Shown here one piece after another: positions 8,823-17,112 of a stretch of 64,000 nt of DNA. Positions within the stretch are counted from its first letter, which is position 1, and every line of letters begins with the position of its first letter. The notes beneath the pieces are model-generated. The model saw only the letters and a program-made list of their open reading frames with translations. It had not been told where the DNA came from and made no database searches. The DNA is taken from the NCBI RefSeq assembly GCF_042646205.1, contig NZ_JBHRTF010000004.1, positions 434,001-498,000 of the forward strand, written 5' to 3'. Made by a program: the position numbers and the translations under genes. The DNA is from Cellvibrio fontiphilus_A (GTDB lineage Bacteria > Pseudomonadota > Gammaproteobacteria > Pseudomonadales > Cellvibrionaceae).

Positions 8823-8853
8823 CCCCCTGTCATATGAGTATTATGGCAGGGGG
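8823..8853. terminator. Hairpin after orn
   Basis: CCCCCTGTCATA pairs with TATGGCAGGGGG (12 pairs, one G-U) around a 7-base loop. It lies between orn and the convergent lipoprotein gene. A U-run is absent on both sides. Confidence 0.55.
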
Positions 8854-8861
8854 TATGGTAA

Positions 8862-9572
8862 TTACGGTTGAGTTAGTGTGTTTGCAAGTGCATCGATGTT
8901 AGCTTCAACATAGGCTTCAAGTTGATTGGTTATATCGAGAACTCCATCATTTTTATTATAAATTACTGAATCGCTTTGTCTTAAAATTACGAGATCTAAT
9001 TGGTTGGTCTCCGCATATTCCGCAACCAGTTTACGTAGAACATGATCGGAGTTTTTCTTTACATTTTCTATAAAGTTTGCCCTCTTTGTTCTAAGAGCCT
9101 CCTCTTTATCGAGAGATGCTTTGAGATCGAGTATTTCTTTGCTGTTTCGTTCGTTAGAGACGCAATCTATATATTCTTTGCTTGACCGTATCGAGTGATA
9201 CTTGTCCCAGTCGGGATCGGTGATTATTGCGCCACCATCCATATTTCTTATCTGCCTTGGAAGTGAATCGTTAGCATCTTCAGGAAGAAGTTTTTTGTCA
9301 CATTTTTCTTTTCCGGCTTTCTCTAACTGAAGTAGAGTTTTTTGTAGATTGTTTTTTTTACGATAGAACTCGCTTTCATCGAAATTAAGTTCATCAGGAA
9401 ATTTTGCTTTAGATACTAGTTTTTCATTAATAAGGTTTTTAATTTTATATTGCTCAAAGCTAGCCCATTGAAATTGGTGACTTTTAATGGTCTTTTCGGG
9501 GGAGTCGCTTTCACCTTTGCAGCCGAATAAGCAAAGTGATAATGCTATTAGAACAGGTAGTATTTTTTTCAT
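8862..9572 (-). CDS. Skp/OmpH-like lipoprotein with coiled-coil centre
   Basis: The 236-residue product starts with a lipoprotein signal (MKKILPVLIALSLCLFGC; lipobox LFGC). A charged helical region (about 60-165) contains two coiled-coil-like stretches. The C-terminus (KLVAEYAETNQLDLVI, then SVIYNKNDGVLDIT) resembles the end of Skp/OmpH periplasmic chaperones, where a residue pair VxY...DIT precedes the last helix. It would be a membrane-tethered relative. The start at 9572 has AAGGAAAG in front; an upstream in-frame start at 9617 would bury the signal peptide. The gene is visibly richer in A/T and rare codons (ATA, AGA) than its neighbours, suggesting acquisition. The Skp relation is by eye and needs a profile search. 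Confidence 0.6.
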   Translation of the reverse strand: MKKILPVLIALSLCLFGCKGESDSPEKTIKSHQFQWASFEQYKIKNLINEKLVSKAKFPDELNFDESEFYRKKNNLQKTLLQLEKAGKEKCDKKLLPEDANDSLPRQIRNMDGGAIITDPDWDKYHSIRSSKEYIDCVSNERNSKEILDLKASLDKEEALRTKRANFIENVKKNSDHVLRKLVAEYAETNQLDLVILRQSDSVIYNKNDGVLDITNQLEAYVEANIDALANTLTQP

Positions 9573-9702
9573 TTTCTTTCCTTGGGATTGGCTGTGATTA
9601 ATTGTGGGTTGTTGCAAAGTGATTTTATCGGTTTTATCAATGCGTTGGTGTGAAGCAGGTTAGATATAGCGGTACTGTCAAAAAGTAACAATTATTTATG
9701 CC

Positions 9703-10872
9703 TCATATATCCATTCCTGCATCAAACACCAGAAACCCACTCTTACCATTTTTTTTAACCTGGTACATAGCTTGGTCGGCTTGTTTCAGGAGTTGGTGCA
9801 GGTTTTCGCCTTGGCGGGGGTAGATGCTGATGCCGATGCTGGCGCCGAGTTGGAATTGTTGTTGTGCGATGGTTAGGGGCAGGCAGCACTGGTGCAATAG
9901 TTTGTGGGCGATTTGTTGGATTTGTGTTTCGTTTTCTAATTGGGTGGCAATAACGACAAATTCGTCGCCGCCGATGCGTGCGCAAATGTCGGTGCTGCGG
10001 GTGCTGGTGAGCAGGCGCTGGGCGATGGTTTTTAATACTTCATCGCCCATGTGATGACCGGCTGTGTCGTTAATCGGTTTGAAATTATCCAGGTCGATAT
10101 AAAACAGCGCGAGTAGTTGGTGCGGGCGCAGGGCCAGGATCAGGGCTTGTTCAAACAGGGTGTTCATGTAGCGCTGATTATTTAAACCGGTGAGCGGGTC
10201 GTGGTAGGCCAGTTCAAGTGCGTGGTGTTCGGCTTCCACTAAGCGTTTTTGAAATTGTAATAACACAATGGATGTCAGGCACAGATATTCAAAGAGCACG
10301 AGCAGTGTGCCAATTAAAAAACCTGGCGCTAACCAAAAATCGATAAAACGCAGTACTGGATAGCTCAGCCAGTGCAGTGCAAGCAAGCTACAAGCCGTTG
10401 CTGTTAGCAGCAGTATCGGGCGATTAAGGCTGTAGCGTTTTTGATAGCAAATGGCCGCCAATAACCATAAAGCGGCAGCGTTAAACAGACCTATGCCCAT
10501 TGAAAAAATAACGCGGTCAATGTCACTGCGCCAGCTGAATAGTATCCATAAAAAGCCGCAGGCGATAAAAATTAAATAGGGGTAGGTGTAGCGCCTCAGG
10601 TTAAAAAACTGCAAAGCGCCGATTAATAAAAAACATTTTTCCAGCATGATGAAGCTGGTGTAAATGAATTCAATCGCAGCGGAGGAATAATCGGCAGGCA
10701 ACAATAACAGGCTGAGGCGCGCGCACATGCCAGAAAAAATCGCCAGCGCCCAGCAGCCGGCTCCGGCAGGTGTGCGGGGGATTCTGCTCAACCATGCCAG
10801 CAATACCGCGAAGACAAAATAAATGGTTGAGCCGATGATGTTGACCGTATCAAAGAGTGCCATGGTGTGCAT
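9703..10872 (-). CDS. Seven-TM membrane diguanylate cyclase (GGDEF)
   Basis: The 389-residue protein has about seven hydrophobic helices in residues 8-215, forming a membrane sensor of unrecognised type. A C-terminal GGDEF domain follows, from HDPLTGLNNQRYM to the end. The active-site motif ARIGGDEFVV is intact, and an RxxD inhibitory site (RSTD) lies five residues ahead of GGDEF, so product inhibition is expected. The enzyme should make c-di-GMP at the inner membrane. No EAL domain is present. The start is ATG 10872 or the ATG at 10863; neither has a clear ribosome-binding site. Confidence 0.9.
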   Translation of the reverse strand: MHTMALFDTVNIIGSTIYFVFAVLLAWLSRIPRTPAGAGCWALAIFSGMCARLSLLLLPADYSSAAIEFIYTSFIMLEKCFLLIGALQFFNLRRYTYPYLIFIACGFLWILFSWRSDIDRVIFSMGIGLFNAAALWLLAAICYQKRYSLNRPILLLTATACSLLALHWLSYPVLRFIDFWLAPGFLIGTLLVLFEYLCLTSIVLLQFQKRLVEAEHHALELAYHDPLTGLNNQRYMNTLFEQALILALRPHQLLALFYIDLDNFKPINDTAGHHMGDEVLKTIAQRLLTSTRSTDICARIGGDEFVVIATQLENETQIQQIAHKLLHQCCLPLTIAQQQFQLGASIGISIYPRQGENLHQLLKQADQAMYQVKKNGKSGFLVFDAGMDI

Positions 10873-10937
10873 CCATGAATGGCAGCGGCGAGGAAGGTAT
10901 TTATTATACTTCGCCTAAATCATCCTATTTATAATCT

Positions 10938-10969
10938 CCTGTCATGAACAGTCCGCTGCTCATGACAGG
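10938..10969. terminator. Perfect inverted repeat after the cytochrome/FG-GAP gene
   Basis: CCTGTCATGA and TCATGACAGG form a perfect 10-pair stem, with an inner CAG/CTG pairing around TCCG. It follows the stop of the minus-strand gene at 10988 and precedes the diguanylate cyclase start. There is no U-run, so it could be a terminator or an operator; the first is more likely from position. Confidence 0.4.
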
Positions 10970-10987
10970 GGATATTTTATTGCCGTG

Positions 10988-12544
10988 TTATTTAGCCGCC
11001 GCTTTATTTTCAAACACCAACACCCGCGCATTTTGTTTGCCATGGGTGGTTGGGTCGGGGCGTGCTTCGGGTGGGCTGTTAAAGCCTAGATCGTCCAGCA
11101 ATAAATCCATGCGGAACGCGGCGGCCACTATATCCAGGCGGCCATCGCCAGTGACATCTACCAATTGCAGCGACACCAGCCCGGCGGGTTGGCTGGCGAT
11201 GGGGTGGGCGGTAAATTTTTGCTGGCCATTATTTTCATACCAGACCAACGTTTGGCGGTTGGGGTCGCGCCAAAAATTTACCCAACTGCTCGCCACTACA
11301 TCCACATCGCCATCGCCATCTATATCGCCGGCCACTACATGGGCGGCGCCATAAAAACGGCCTATGTCGTGAAATTGAAATTGCAGTGTGCCGCGGTTTT
11401 CCAGCCACTGCACACCGTGGTAGGGCTTGGGTTCGGTTTGCAAATCAAAAGCATCGCCGTTGGTGAACACAATATCCACATCGCGGTCTTTATCCATATC
11501 CACCAGGGTCATTGAGGTGGAGCCAAACATGGGGTGGGGCGCGCGGGCGAGTACACCTTTTTCAAATTGGCCTGCGCCGCGATTAATAAACGCCACAATC
11601 ATTTCATGCTCTTGCGCAATGAGCGCTACCAAATCCAGCAGGCCATCGCCGTTGAGGTCAGCGGGAGTGATGTTGAGTGCACCGGCGAAAGCGAACAACT
11701 GGTGTTTGTGATACTGGCCTGCGCGATTTTCCAGCCAGATAATTTCGCCCTGATTGTTGCCGCCAAATACGGCGATGGCGATATCCAGGTCGCCATCGGC
11801 ATCCAGGTCAGCCGCTTGTGCATCGGTGACGCGGCCTAAACCGCCCAGCAATAATTCTTGTTTAAATTCCCCCTTTGCTTGCTGGCGCAACAGATAAACC
11901 TTGCCGACTTTATCGCTCGCCGGCGGCATCATGCCCAGGTCGGCTAACAAAATATCCTTGTCGCCATCGGCATCTATATCTATCACTTGGGTATTAACGG
12001 GCACCTCGGCGCTGGCGAGAATTTTTTCCTGCCATTCATCACCGGTGCGAAATAATTGCACCAATTTTTTTTGTTCGGCATCGGCCAATAAAAAATCCCG
12101 GGCGGTGCCAGTTAGGCCTGGTGCTATATCCACCGCGAGTGGTTTGCTGGAGCGGGCACCCAGTTCGCGCACCTGAAATACCACCGGCGATTTGCTCGCC
12201 GGTAAATAGGGCAGGCGCGGCAATTCGGTTGGGCTGCTGCCGTAGTAATAGGCTTTGATATCGTGCAGGTGTTCTTCGCTGATAAAAACCTTGCTCATCA
12301 TTTTGTGGGATAAATCCGCCATGGTTTGCACTACTCTTGGCCAATTTTGTTTGGGCAAAATATTCGGCGGCGGCACCTTGTGGCAGGCGCCGCAGTGGTG
12401 ATTCACAATCTGGATCACCTCTTCAATGGGCTTAGGCACCGGTTTGGATTTAGGTGCTAAGGCTTGTGCCTGAGCCAAACTGTTGATGGCAAATAGCGGA
12501 ATACACAGCAGTGCGGCAAACCAGGAGCGGGTGTTGGAGCGCAT
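10988..12544 (-). CDS. Secreted FG-GAP/VCBS repeat protein with single c-type haem motif
   Basis: The 518-residue protein has a signal peptide (SWFAALLCIPLFAINSLAQA). A small domain follows with one c-type haem site, CGACH, at about residues 51-55 (next residues KVPPP). The rest is a beta-propeller-like array of FG-GAP repeats with calcium-binding-like DxDxDGDxD loops: DIDADGDKDI, DLDADGDLDI, DLNGDGLLDL, DMDKDRDVDI, DIDGDGDVDV and DVTGDGRLDI. This suggests a periplasmic or extracellular propeller carrying a covalently attached haem. The domain between haem and propeller has a conserved look but I do not recognise it. Function is unknown; electron transfer to a substrate bound by the propeller is possible. 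It is monocistronic and divergent from moeA. Confidence 0.75.
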   Translation of the reverse strand: MRSNTRSWFAALLCIPLFAINSLAQAQALAPKSKPVPKPIEEVIQIVNHHCGACHKVPPPNILPKQNWPRVVQTMADLSHKMMSKVFISEEHLHDIKAYYYGSSPTELPRLPYLPASKSPVVFQVRELGARSSKPLAVDIAPGLTGTARDFLLADAEQKKLVQLFRTGDEWQEKILASAEVPVNTQVIDIDADGDKDILLADLGMMPPASDKVGKVYLLRQQAKGEFKQELLLGGLGRVTDAQAADLDADGDLDIAIAVFGGNNQGEIIWLENRAGQYHKHQLFAFAGALNITPADLNGDGLLDLVALIAQEHEMIVAFINRGAGQFEKGVLARAPHPMFGSTSMTLVDMDKDRDVDIVFTNGDAFDLQTEPKPYHGVQWLENRGTLQFQFHDIGRFYGAAHVVAGDIDGDGDVDVVASSWVNFWRDPNRQTLVWYENNGQQKFTAHPIASQPAGLVSLQLVDVTGDGRLDIVAAAFRMDLLLDDLGFNSPPEARPDPTTHGKQNARVLVFENKAAAK

Positions 12545-12664
12545 GAAAGGTTTTTTCCTGTGAATAAAATGGCAGTGTTATTGTGTCGGCCTGAATTGCG
12601 CTGGCAAAAAAATCGGCGCGGCTATTTTCCAATATTTTGAAACAAATTTGAGAGAAATAAGCGA

Positions 12665-13930
12665 ATGGATTTTTGTTCATCACCCGGTTTGCTGCCGGTA
12701 GCAGAGGCTATGCAGCGAATCTACGCACAATTGGTTCCGCTGCGCGAAACGCAGTGGGTGGATTTGGCGGCCGCGCTGGATTGTGTATTGGCCGAGCCGG
12801 TGTGCGCTGCCATTAATGTTCCGGCGAGTGATAACTCTGCGATGGACGGCTATGCGCTGCGCAGTGCAGATACCAGTTCGGGCGCGGAATTCGAGGTGAT
12901 TGGCCAATCCCTTGCGGGCCACCCCTTTGTGCCTGCCTCGGGCGCTGCACTGGGGGCATTTCAGGCGGTGCGGATAATGACCGGCGCGGTGATTCCTGCG
13001 GGGGCCGATACGGTGATCATGCAGGAAAAAGTCACGCGCAGTGGCAATCGCATCCAACTCGATGCGGCAGTGGTGCAAGGCGATAATATTCGTCGCGCCG
13101 GCGATGATATAGCGCAGGGCAGTGAACTGCTGGCCAAAGGGCGGCGCATTACGGCGTTGGATATAGGCCTGCTCGCGTCTATTGGCGTGGCTCAGGTAAA
13201 AGTCTATCGCCGATTGCGGGTGGCACTCTTAACCACTGGCGATGAATTATTGCCGCTCAGCTTGTCGCCCGGCTCGTCACCTTTGGCTGCGCCGCAAGCC
13301 GGAAAAATATATGACTCCAATCGCCCTTTACTGGTGGCTTTATTGCAGCGCTTGAATGTCGAGATACAGGATTTGGGCATTATTGCGGATGACATTACCG
13401 CCCTGCGTGCGGCTTTTTTACAGGCCAGTGAATGGGCCGATGTGGTGATTTCTACCGGCGGTGTATCGGTGGGCGATGCGGACTACACCAAGGATGTGTT
13501 GGAAGAATTGGGGCAGATTGATTTTTGGAAAATCGCCATGAAACCCGGTAAGCCTTTTGCTTTCGGGCGCCTTGGGCATGGTTGGTTTTTTGGTTTGCCG
13601 GGCAACCCGGTATCCACGGCAGTGACCTATCACCAACTGGTAGTGCCGGCATTGCGTTACATGGCTGGAGAAAACCTTGTGGCGGTATCGCTTTTAATAG
13701 CAGTGGCGGGGCAAGCCTTGAAAAAACAGCCGGGGCGTATGGATTTCCAGCGCGGCATTTTGCGCACCGAGCAGGGGCTTAATAAGGTCTACAGCGCTGG
13801 CGCGCAAAGCTCGGGCGTGCTCAGCAGTATGGCCAGGGCGAATTGTTATATCTGCCTTGAAGCGGAGCGCGGCAATGTCGCAGCGGGTGAAACTGTATCG
13901 GTTATTCCCTTCGATGAATTTATTCGTTAG
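12665..13930 (+). CDS. moeA: Molybdopterin molybdenumtransferase MoeA
   Basis: The 421-residue protein matches MoeA over its whole length. The N-terminal part has VPASDNSAMDGYALR. The molybdopterin-binding domain has TTGDELL, YDSNRPLL, the STGGVSVGDADYTKDVL loop and MKPGKPFAFG followed by FGLPGNPVS. MoeA inserts molybdate into adenylated molybdopterin, completing the cofactor. A moeB gene is also in this window (28.4 kb), so cofactor genes are scattered. A GAGAGAAA stretch lies before the ATG. Confidence 0.96.
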   Translation: MDFCSSPGLLPVAEAMQRIYAQLVPLRETQWVDLAAALDCVLAEPVCAAINVPASDNSAMDGYALRSADTSSGAEFEVIGQSLAGHPFVPASGAALGAFQAVRIMTGAVIPAGADTVIMQEKVTRSGNRIQLDAAVVQGDNIRRAGDDIAQGSELLAKGRRITALDIGLLASIGVAQVKVYRRLRVALLTTGDELLPLSLSPGSSPLAAPQAGKIYDSNRPLLVALLQRLNVEIQDLGIIADDITALRAAFLQASEWADVVISTGGVSVGDADYTKDVLEELGQIDFWKIAMKPGKPFAFGRLGHGWFFGLPGNPVSTAVTYHQLVVPALRYMAGENLVAVSLLIAVAGQALKKQPGRMDFQRGILRTEQGLNKVYSAGAQSSGVLSSMARANCYICLEAERGNVAAGETVSVIPFDEFIR

Positions 13931-14086
13931 TTAATATTTATTTTCACGTTTATTTTTTTAATCCTTCTTATAAAAGTTCATGCCAGTTTGCGTTAGGTCA
14001 AAAAGCGCGGGTTGAAAATCTTTTAGCCTCTGCGCCTTTTTTGACGGCGCATCAAGCCGTAGGTTTTTTATCGCCCCGGACTGTGT

Positions 14087-15439
14087 ATGAACTTGCCTTT
14101 GCCTCCAACCACAAATACCCGGCTTAAACGGCCGGAGCTTTTATCACCCGCCGGCAGTTTGAAAGCCATGCGCACAGCGTTTGCCTATGGCGCCGATGCC
14201 ATTTATGCCGGTTTGCCGCGCTACAGTTTGCGCGTGCGCAATAACGAATTTTCCTTAGAAAATTTAGCGCTGGGCATCGCCGAAGCGCAGCGCCAGCACA
14301 AGCGTTTTTATGTGGTGGTGAACCTCATGCCCCACAACGCCAAAATTCAGGATTTGATAAAAAACATGGCGCCGGTGGTGGCCTTAAAACCCGATGCGCT
14401 GATTGTGGCTGACCCGGGCGTTATTTATTTATTGCGCGAAGCTTTTCCCGATATGCCGCTGCACTTGTCGGTGCAAGCCAATACCATGAATTGGGCGGCG
14501 GTAAAATTCTGGCAGGCGCAGGGCATTAGCCGGATTATTTTGTCGCGCGAGTTGGGCCTAAATGAAATCGCGGAAATAAAACAGCGCTGCCCGGATATGG
14601 AATTGGAAGTGTTTGTGCACGGCGCTTTGTGTATGGCCTATTCAGGTCGCTGTTTGATTTCCAACTACATGGACAAACGCGACCCCAATCAGGGTGCTTG
14701 TACCAATGCCTGCCGCTGGTCCTATGATGTGTGCGATAAATCCTCCAGCGCGCAAGAGGCTTCTGGCTGTGCCTCCCACACGGATTACAAAACCTTGGCG
14801 GTGACAGCGGCGGATGATCCGCACTCCCACTATTTGTTGGAGGAGGATGAACATGGCAGTTATTTATTTAACTCCAAGGATTTGCGCGCGGTCGCTCTGG
14901 TGGAAAAACTCGCCGCGATTGGAGTGGATTCACTCAAGATCGAAGGCCGCACTAAATCACCTTATTACGTTGGGCGCACGGCGCAGGTGTATCGCCGTGC
15001 TATCGATGATGCTGTCGCTGGCAAACCTTTTGATAATAATTTGCTGCGTGAATTGGATGGCATGGCCAATCGCGGTTACACCGAAGGATTTTTGCGTCGC
15101 CACCAGCAGCAAAATCTGCAGAATTACGAGCGCAATTTTAGTGTGGGTTTGCAGCAAGTAGTGGGCGAGGTGATTGATCGCACAGCGACTGGACAATTGA
15201 TTATCGATGTAAAAAATCGCTTCAGTGTGGGCGATGCTTGTGTGCTCATGACGCCGGTTGGCAATATCAATTTCACACTGGAAAAAATCTACCACTTACA
15301 AGGCCAGCCAATCACAGTGGCTCCAGGTTCAGGTCACATAGTTTGTATCGAATTGCCCGCGCCACTGCAGGCGAATTTGCTGCAAGCGCTGGATCAACAT
15401 TTGTTGGCCAGTGTCATGCTGATCAAGGACGGTAATTGA
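14087..15439 (+). CDS. trhP: tRNA U34 hydroxylation protein TrhP (YegQ, peptidase U32 family)
   Basis: The 450-residue product aligns by eye with E. coli YegQ/TrhP nearly end to end: RPELLSPAGSLKAMRTAFAY, LPRYSLRVRNNEF, HGALCMAYSGRCL, DPNQGACTNACRW, NSKDLRAVALVEKL and SLKIEGRTKSPYYVGRTAQV. The four cysteines in the CMAYSGRC and CTNAC segments are candidate cluster ligands. TrhP is needed for prephenate-dependent 5-hydroxyuridine formation at the wobble base of tRNA. The adjacent ferredoxin starts one base after its stop, which suggests an electron donor. A loop at about residues 218-255 differs from the E. coli protein. Confidence 0.93.
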   Translation: MNLPLPPTTNTRLKRPELLSPAGSLKAMRTAFAYGADAIYAGLPRYSLRVRNNEFSLENLALGIAEAQRQHKRFYVVVNLMPHNAKIQDLIKNMAPVVALKPDALIVADPGVIYLLREAFPDMPLHLSVQANTMNWAAVKFWQAQGISRIILSRELGLNEIAEIKQRCPDMELEVFVHGALCMAYSGRCLISNYMDKRDPNQGACTNACRWSYDVCDKSSSAQEASGCASHTDYKTLAVTAADDPHSHYLLEEDEHGSYLFNSKDLRAVALVEKLAAIGVDSLKIEGRTKSPYYVGRTAQVYRRAIDDAVAGKPFDNNLLRELDGMANRGYTEGFLRRHQQQNLQNYERNFSVGLQQVVGEVIDRTATGQLIIDVKNRFSVGDACVLMTPVGNINFTLEKIYHLQGQPITVAPGSGHIVCIELPAPLQANLLQALDQHLLASVMLIKDGN

Positions 15440-15440
15440 A

Positions 15441-15668
15441 ATGACTGGCTCCACCACTAGCGCCCTGCAGGCTTACCGCGTCTGGATTGATGACAGCTGT
15501 ATCAATTGCGACATGTGTGTACCTGAGTGCCCGAGCGAGGCCATCAGTATGGGCGCTGTGCATTATCAAATTGATACTGAACAATGCATTTTGTGCGAGG
15601 GTTTTTACGAGCGCGAAACCTGCATTGCGGTTTGCCCGCTGGGTTCGGTAATAAAACGTTCTGATTAG
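15441..15668 (+). CDS. yfhL: YfhL-type 2[4Fe-4S] ferredoxin
   Basis: The 75-residue protein has two cluster motifs. The first is CINCDMCVPEC, with its fourth Cys followed by PSEA. The second, CILCEGFYERETCIAVCP, has the expanded C-x2-C-x8-C-x3-C spacing of Allochromatium-type ferredoxins such as YfhL. It starts one base after trhP ends, so the two are co-transcribed and probably work together as cluster or electron donor and tRNA hydroxylase. The N-terminus is about ten residues longer than the family core; an in-frame start nearer VWIDDSC is not available as ATG. Confidence 0.9.
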   Translation: MTGSTTSALQAYRVWIDDSCINCDMCVPECPSEAISMGAVHYQIDTEQCILCEGFYERETCIAVCPLGSVIKRSD

Positions 15669-15690
15669 TCAGTGTGTTAACACGGCCCGC

Positions 15691-16866
15691 TTAACCGGGC
15701 CGGCCATCGACTCGTGGGCTTGTCAGGATCGGCCAATAAATCCAGGTAAAAACGCCGAATGCGATGGTCCAGCCCGAGGCGGAGATGACCAATCCCATTT
15801 GATAATCCAACCAATCCAACGCTGCCAAGACGCGGGCAACTGCCGCGAGGCTGATCGCGATATAAATCAGCAGACCCCAGCGTGGCAATGACAAGGGCCT
15901 GCCGGTATGACCAAGGGCGACTCGGCTCATTACACCCAGAATCAAGGTTCCCATGGCACCAGCACCCAAGGCATGTAACCAAGCGCTGGGGGCAACCCAC
16001 GCAAACGCGGCAAGCCCTTTCAGCAGCAGGCCAAGCACAATCCAGCCATAACCCAAATGGAGTATCCACAGCAGGGGTTCAGGTGCGGTGCGCCAACCCA
16101 CCCAGCCTAGCAGGCGCAGAGCGTTGACAAGGGCTGCGACCAGAGCGATTGCCCCCAGTAATCCTGGTTCGTGTGTAGGCCCAAACAAATCAACCAGTAT
16201 TACCAGCAATGTGCTCAGGAGTGCGGCAGCGTCGAGTGCCGGGTATGAACGGGGCAGGAGCCCTGTTGCACCCCGGTTGCGCAGCCAATTGCCGGTAAAT
16301 AGCGGAATAATTCGCCCACCTATCATCACCATCATCAAGGTGACTAGCCCCAGTGCCAGCTGTTCGCCCCATTGCAACCATTGTATTTGACCATCCACAA
16401 AGCCGTAGTGCATGAGGGCATTAGCGAGTGTGAGTAAGACCAGAATAAGCGCCAGCGGCAAGTTGCGTTTGTTGCCATGAAACAGGAGCACCCGCGTGAC
16501 GTACACCGTGAGCGCAAATAGAAAAGCCATGTCCAAACCTGCAACCACTATGGCAGGCCAATAACTGGCAGTCCAAAAGGCAATACGCCCAATCAGCCAT
16601 AACAACAGCAGCATTAGCAAACCCCTGTTGCGCAGGGGCGCGGCTCCAGTCCAATTGCATATAGCGGTCAGAATAAAGCCCGCAATAGCGGCACTGCCCA
16701 AACCAAACAGCATTTCATGGCTATGCCAATGTAGTGGCGACCAGCCCAGTGGCAGGGGGAGTCCTCCCAGTAAAAAAGCCATCCAAGCCAGGATAGTGAT
16801 GGCGCCGTAAATACCGGTTAGCAAGAAGAAGGGGCGAAAGGGGTAAGCGAGAATCGGAGTTGACAT
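15691..16866 (-). CDS. nnrS: NnrS family haem/copper membrane protein
   Basis: The 391-residue protein is almost entirely hydrophobic, with about twelve helices. The family signature is seen in YPFRPFFLLTGIYGA at the N-terminus, HWHSHEMLFGLGSAAIAGF, ICNWTGAAPLR and GRIIPLFTGNWLR. NnrS proteins help cells withstand nitric oxide and are linked to denitrification regulators. I choose the ATG at 16866, because a TTG at 16950 would lie inside a perfect FNR/ANR box and the family normally starts just before the PFRPFF motif. No denitrification genes are nearby. Confidence 0.88.
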   Translation of the reverse strand: MSTPILAYPFRPFFLLTGIYGAITILAWMAFLLGGLPLPLGWSPLHWHSHEMLFGLGSAAIAGFILTAICNWTGAAPLRNRGLLMLLLLWLIGRIAFWTASYWPAIVVAGLDMAFLFALTVYVTRVLLFHGNKRNLPLALILVLLTLANALMHYGFVDGQIQWLQWGEQLALGLVTLMMVMIGGRIIPLFTGNWLRNRGATGLLPRSYPALDAAALLSTLLVILVDLFGPTHEPGLLGAIALVAALVNALRLLGWVGWRTAPEPLLWILHLGYGWIVLGLLLKGLAAFAWVAPSAWLHALGAGAMGTLILGVMSRVALGHTGRPLSLPRWGLLIYIAISLAAVARVLAALDWLDYQMGLVISASGWTIAFGVFTWIYWPILTSPRVDGRPG

Positions 16867-16936
16867 AGATAGCGCCGTAAACAGTTTTGCTCGATAGTGT
16901 CCAGGTCCATTGGAAACCAGACTTTGGGCGAACTCC

Positions 16937-16950
16937 TTGATATCTATCAA
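16937..16950. promoter_or_regulatory. FNR/ANR/DNR box upstream of nnrS
   Basis: TTGATATCTATCAA is a perfect match to the palindrome TTGAT-N4-ATCAA. Its centre is about 77 bases upstream of the nnrS ATG. Oxygen- or NO-responsive CRP-family activators recognise this sequence, which fits the role of NnrS. A clear -10 could not be assigned. Confidence 0.8.
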
Positions 16951-16984
16951 TTGCGACAGGTATAGCAGCGGTTATGTTCAATAA

Positions 16985-17017
16985 AAAAGCCGGATATCCA
17001 AAAAATATCCGGCTTTT
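16985..17017 (-). terminator. Rho-independent terminator of ychF
   Basis: AAAAGCCGGATAT pairs perfectly with ATATCCGGCTTTT around a 7-base loop. On the minus strand the stem is followed by a U-run, and it lies downstream of the ychF stop. It also shields ychF from the nnrS promoter. Confidence 0.85.
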
Positions 17018-17112
17018 GTAGAGCCTAAAAACACAAGTGCGGGCGATGTGTGGCGCTGCCTACGCTGTGCTTGCTTGGATGTTAAATAAATAATTAGATG
17101 TTAAATAAATAA

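Noticed and set aside
16867..16950. Longer nnrS starting at TTG 16950
   Set aside because: It would add 28 non-family residues, has no ribosome-binding site, and its start lies in a perfect FNR/ANR box.
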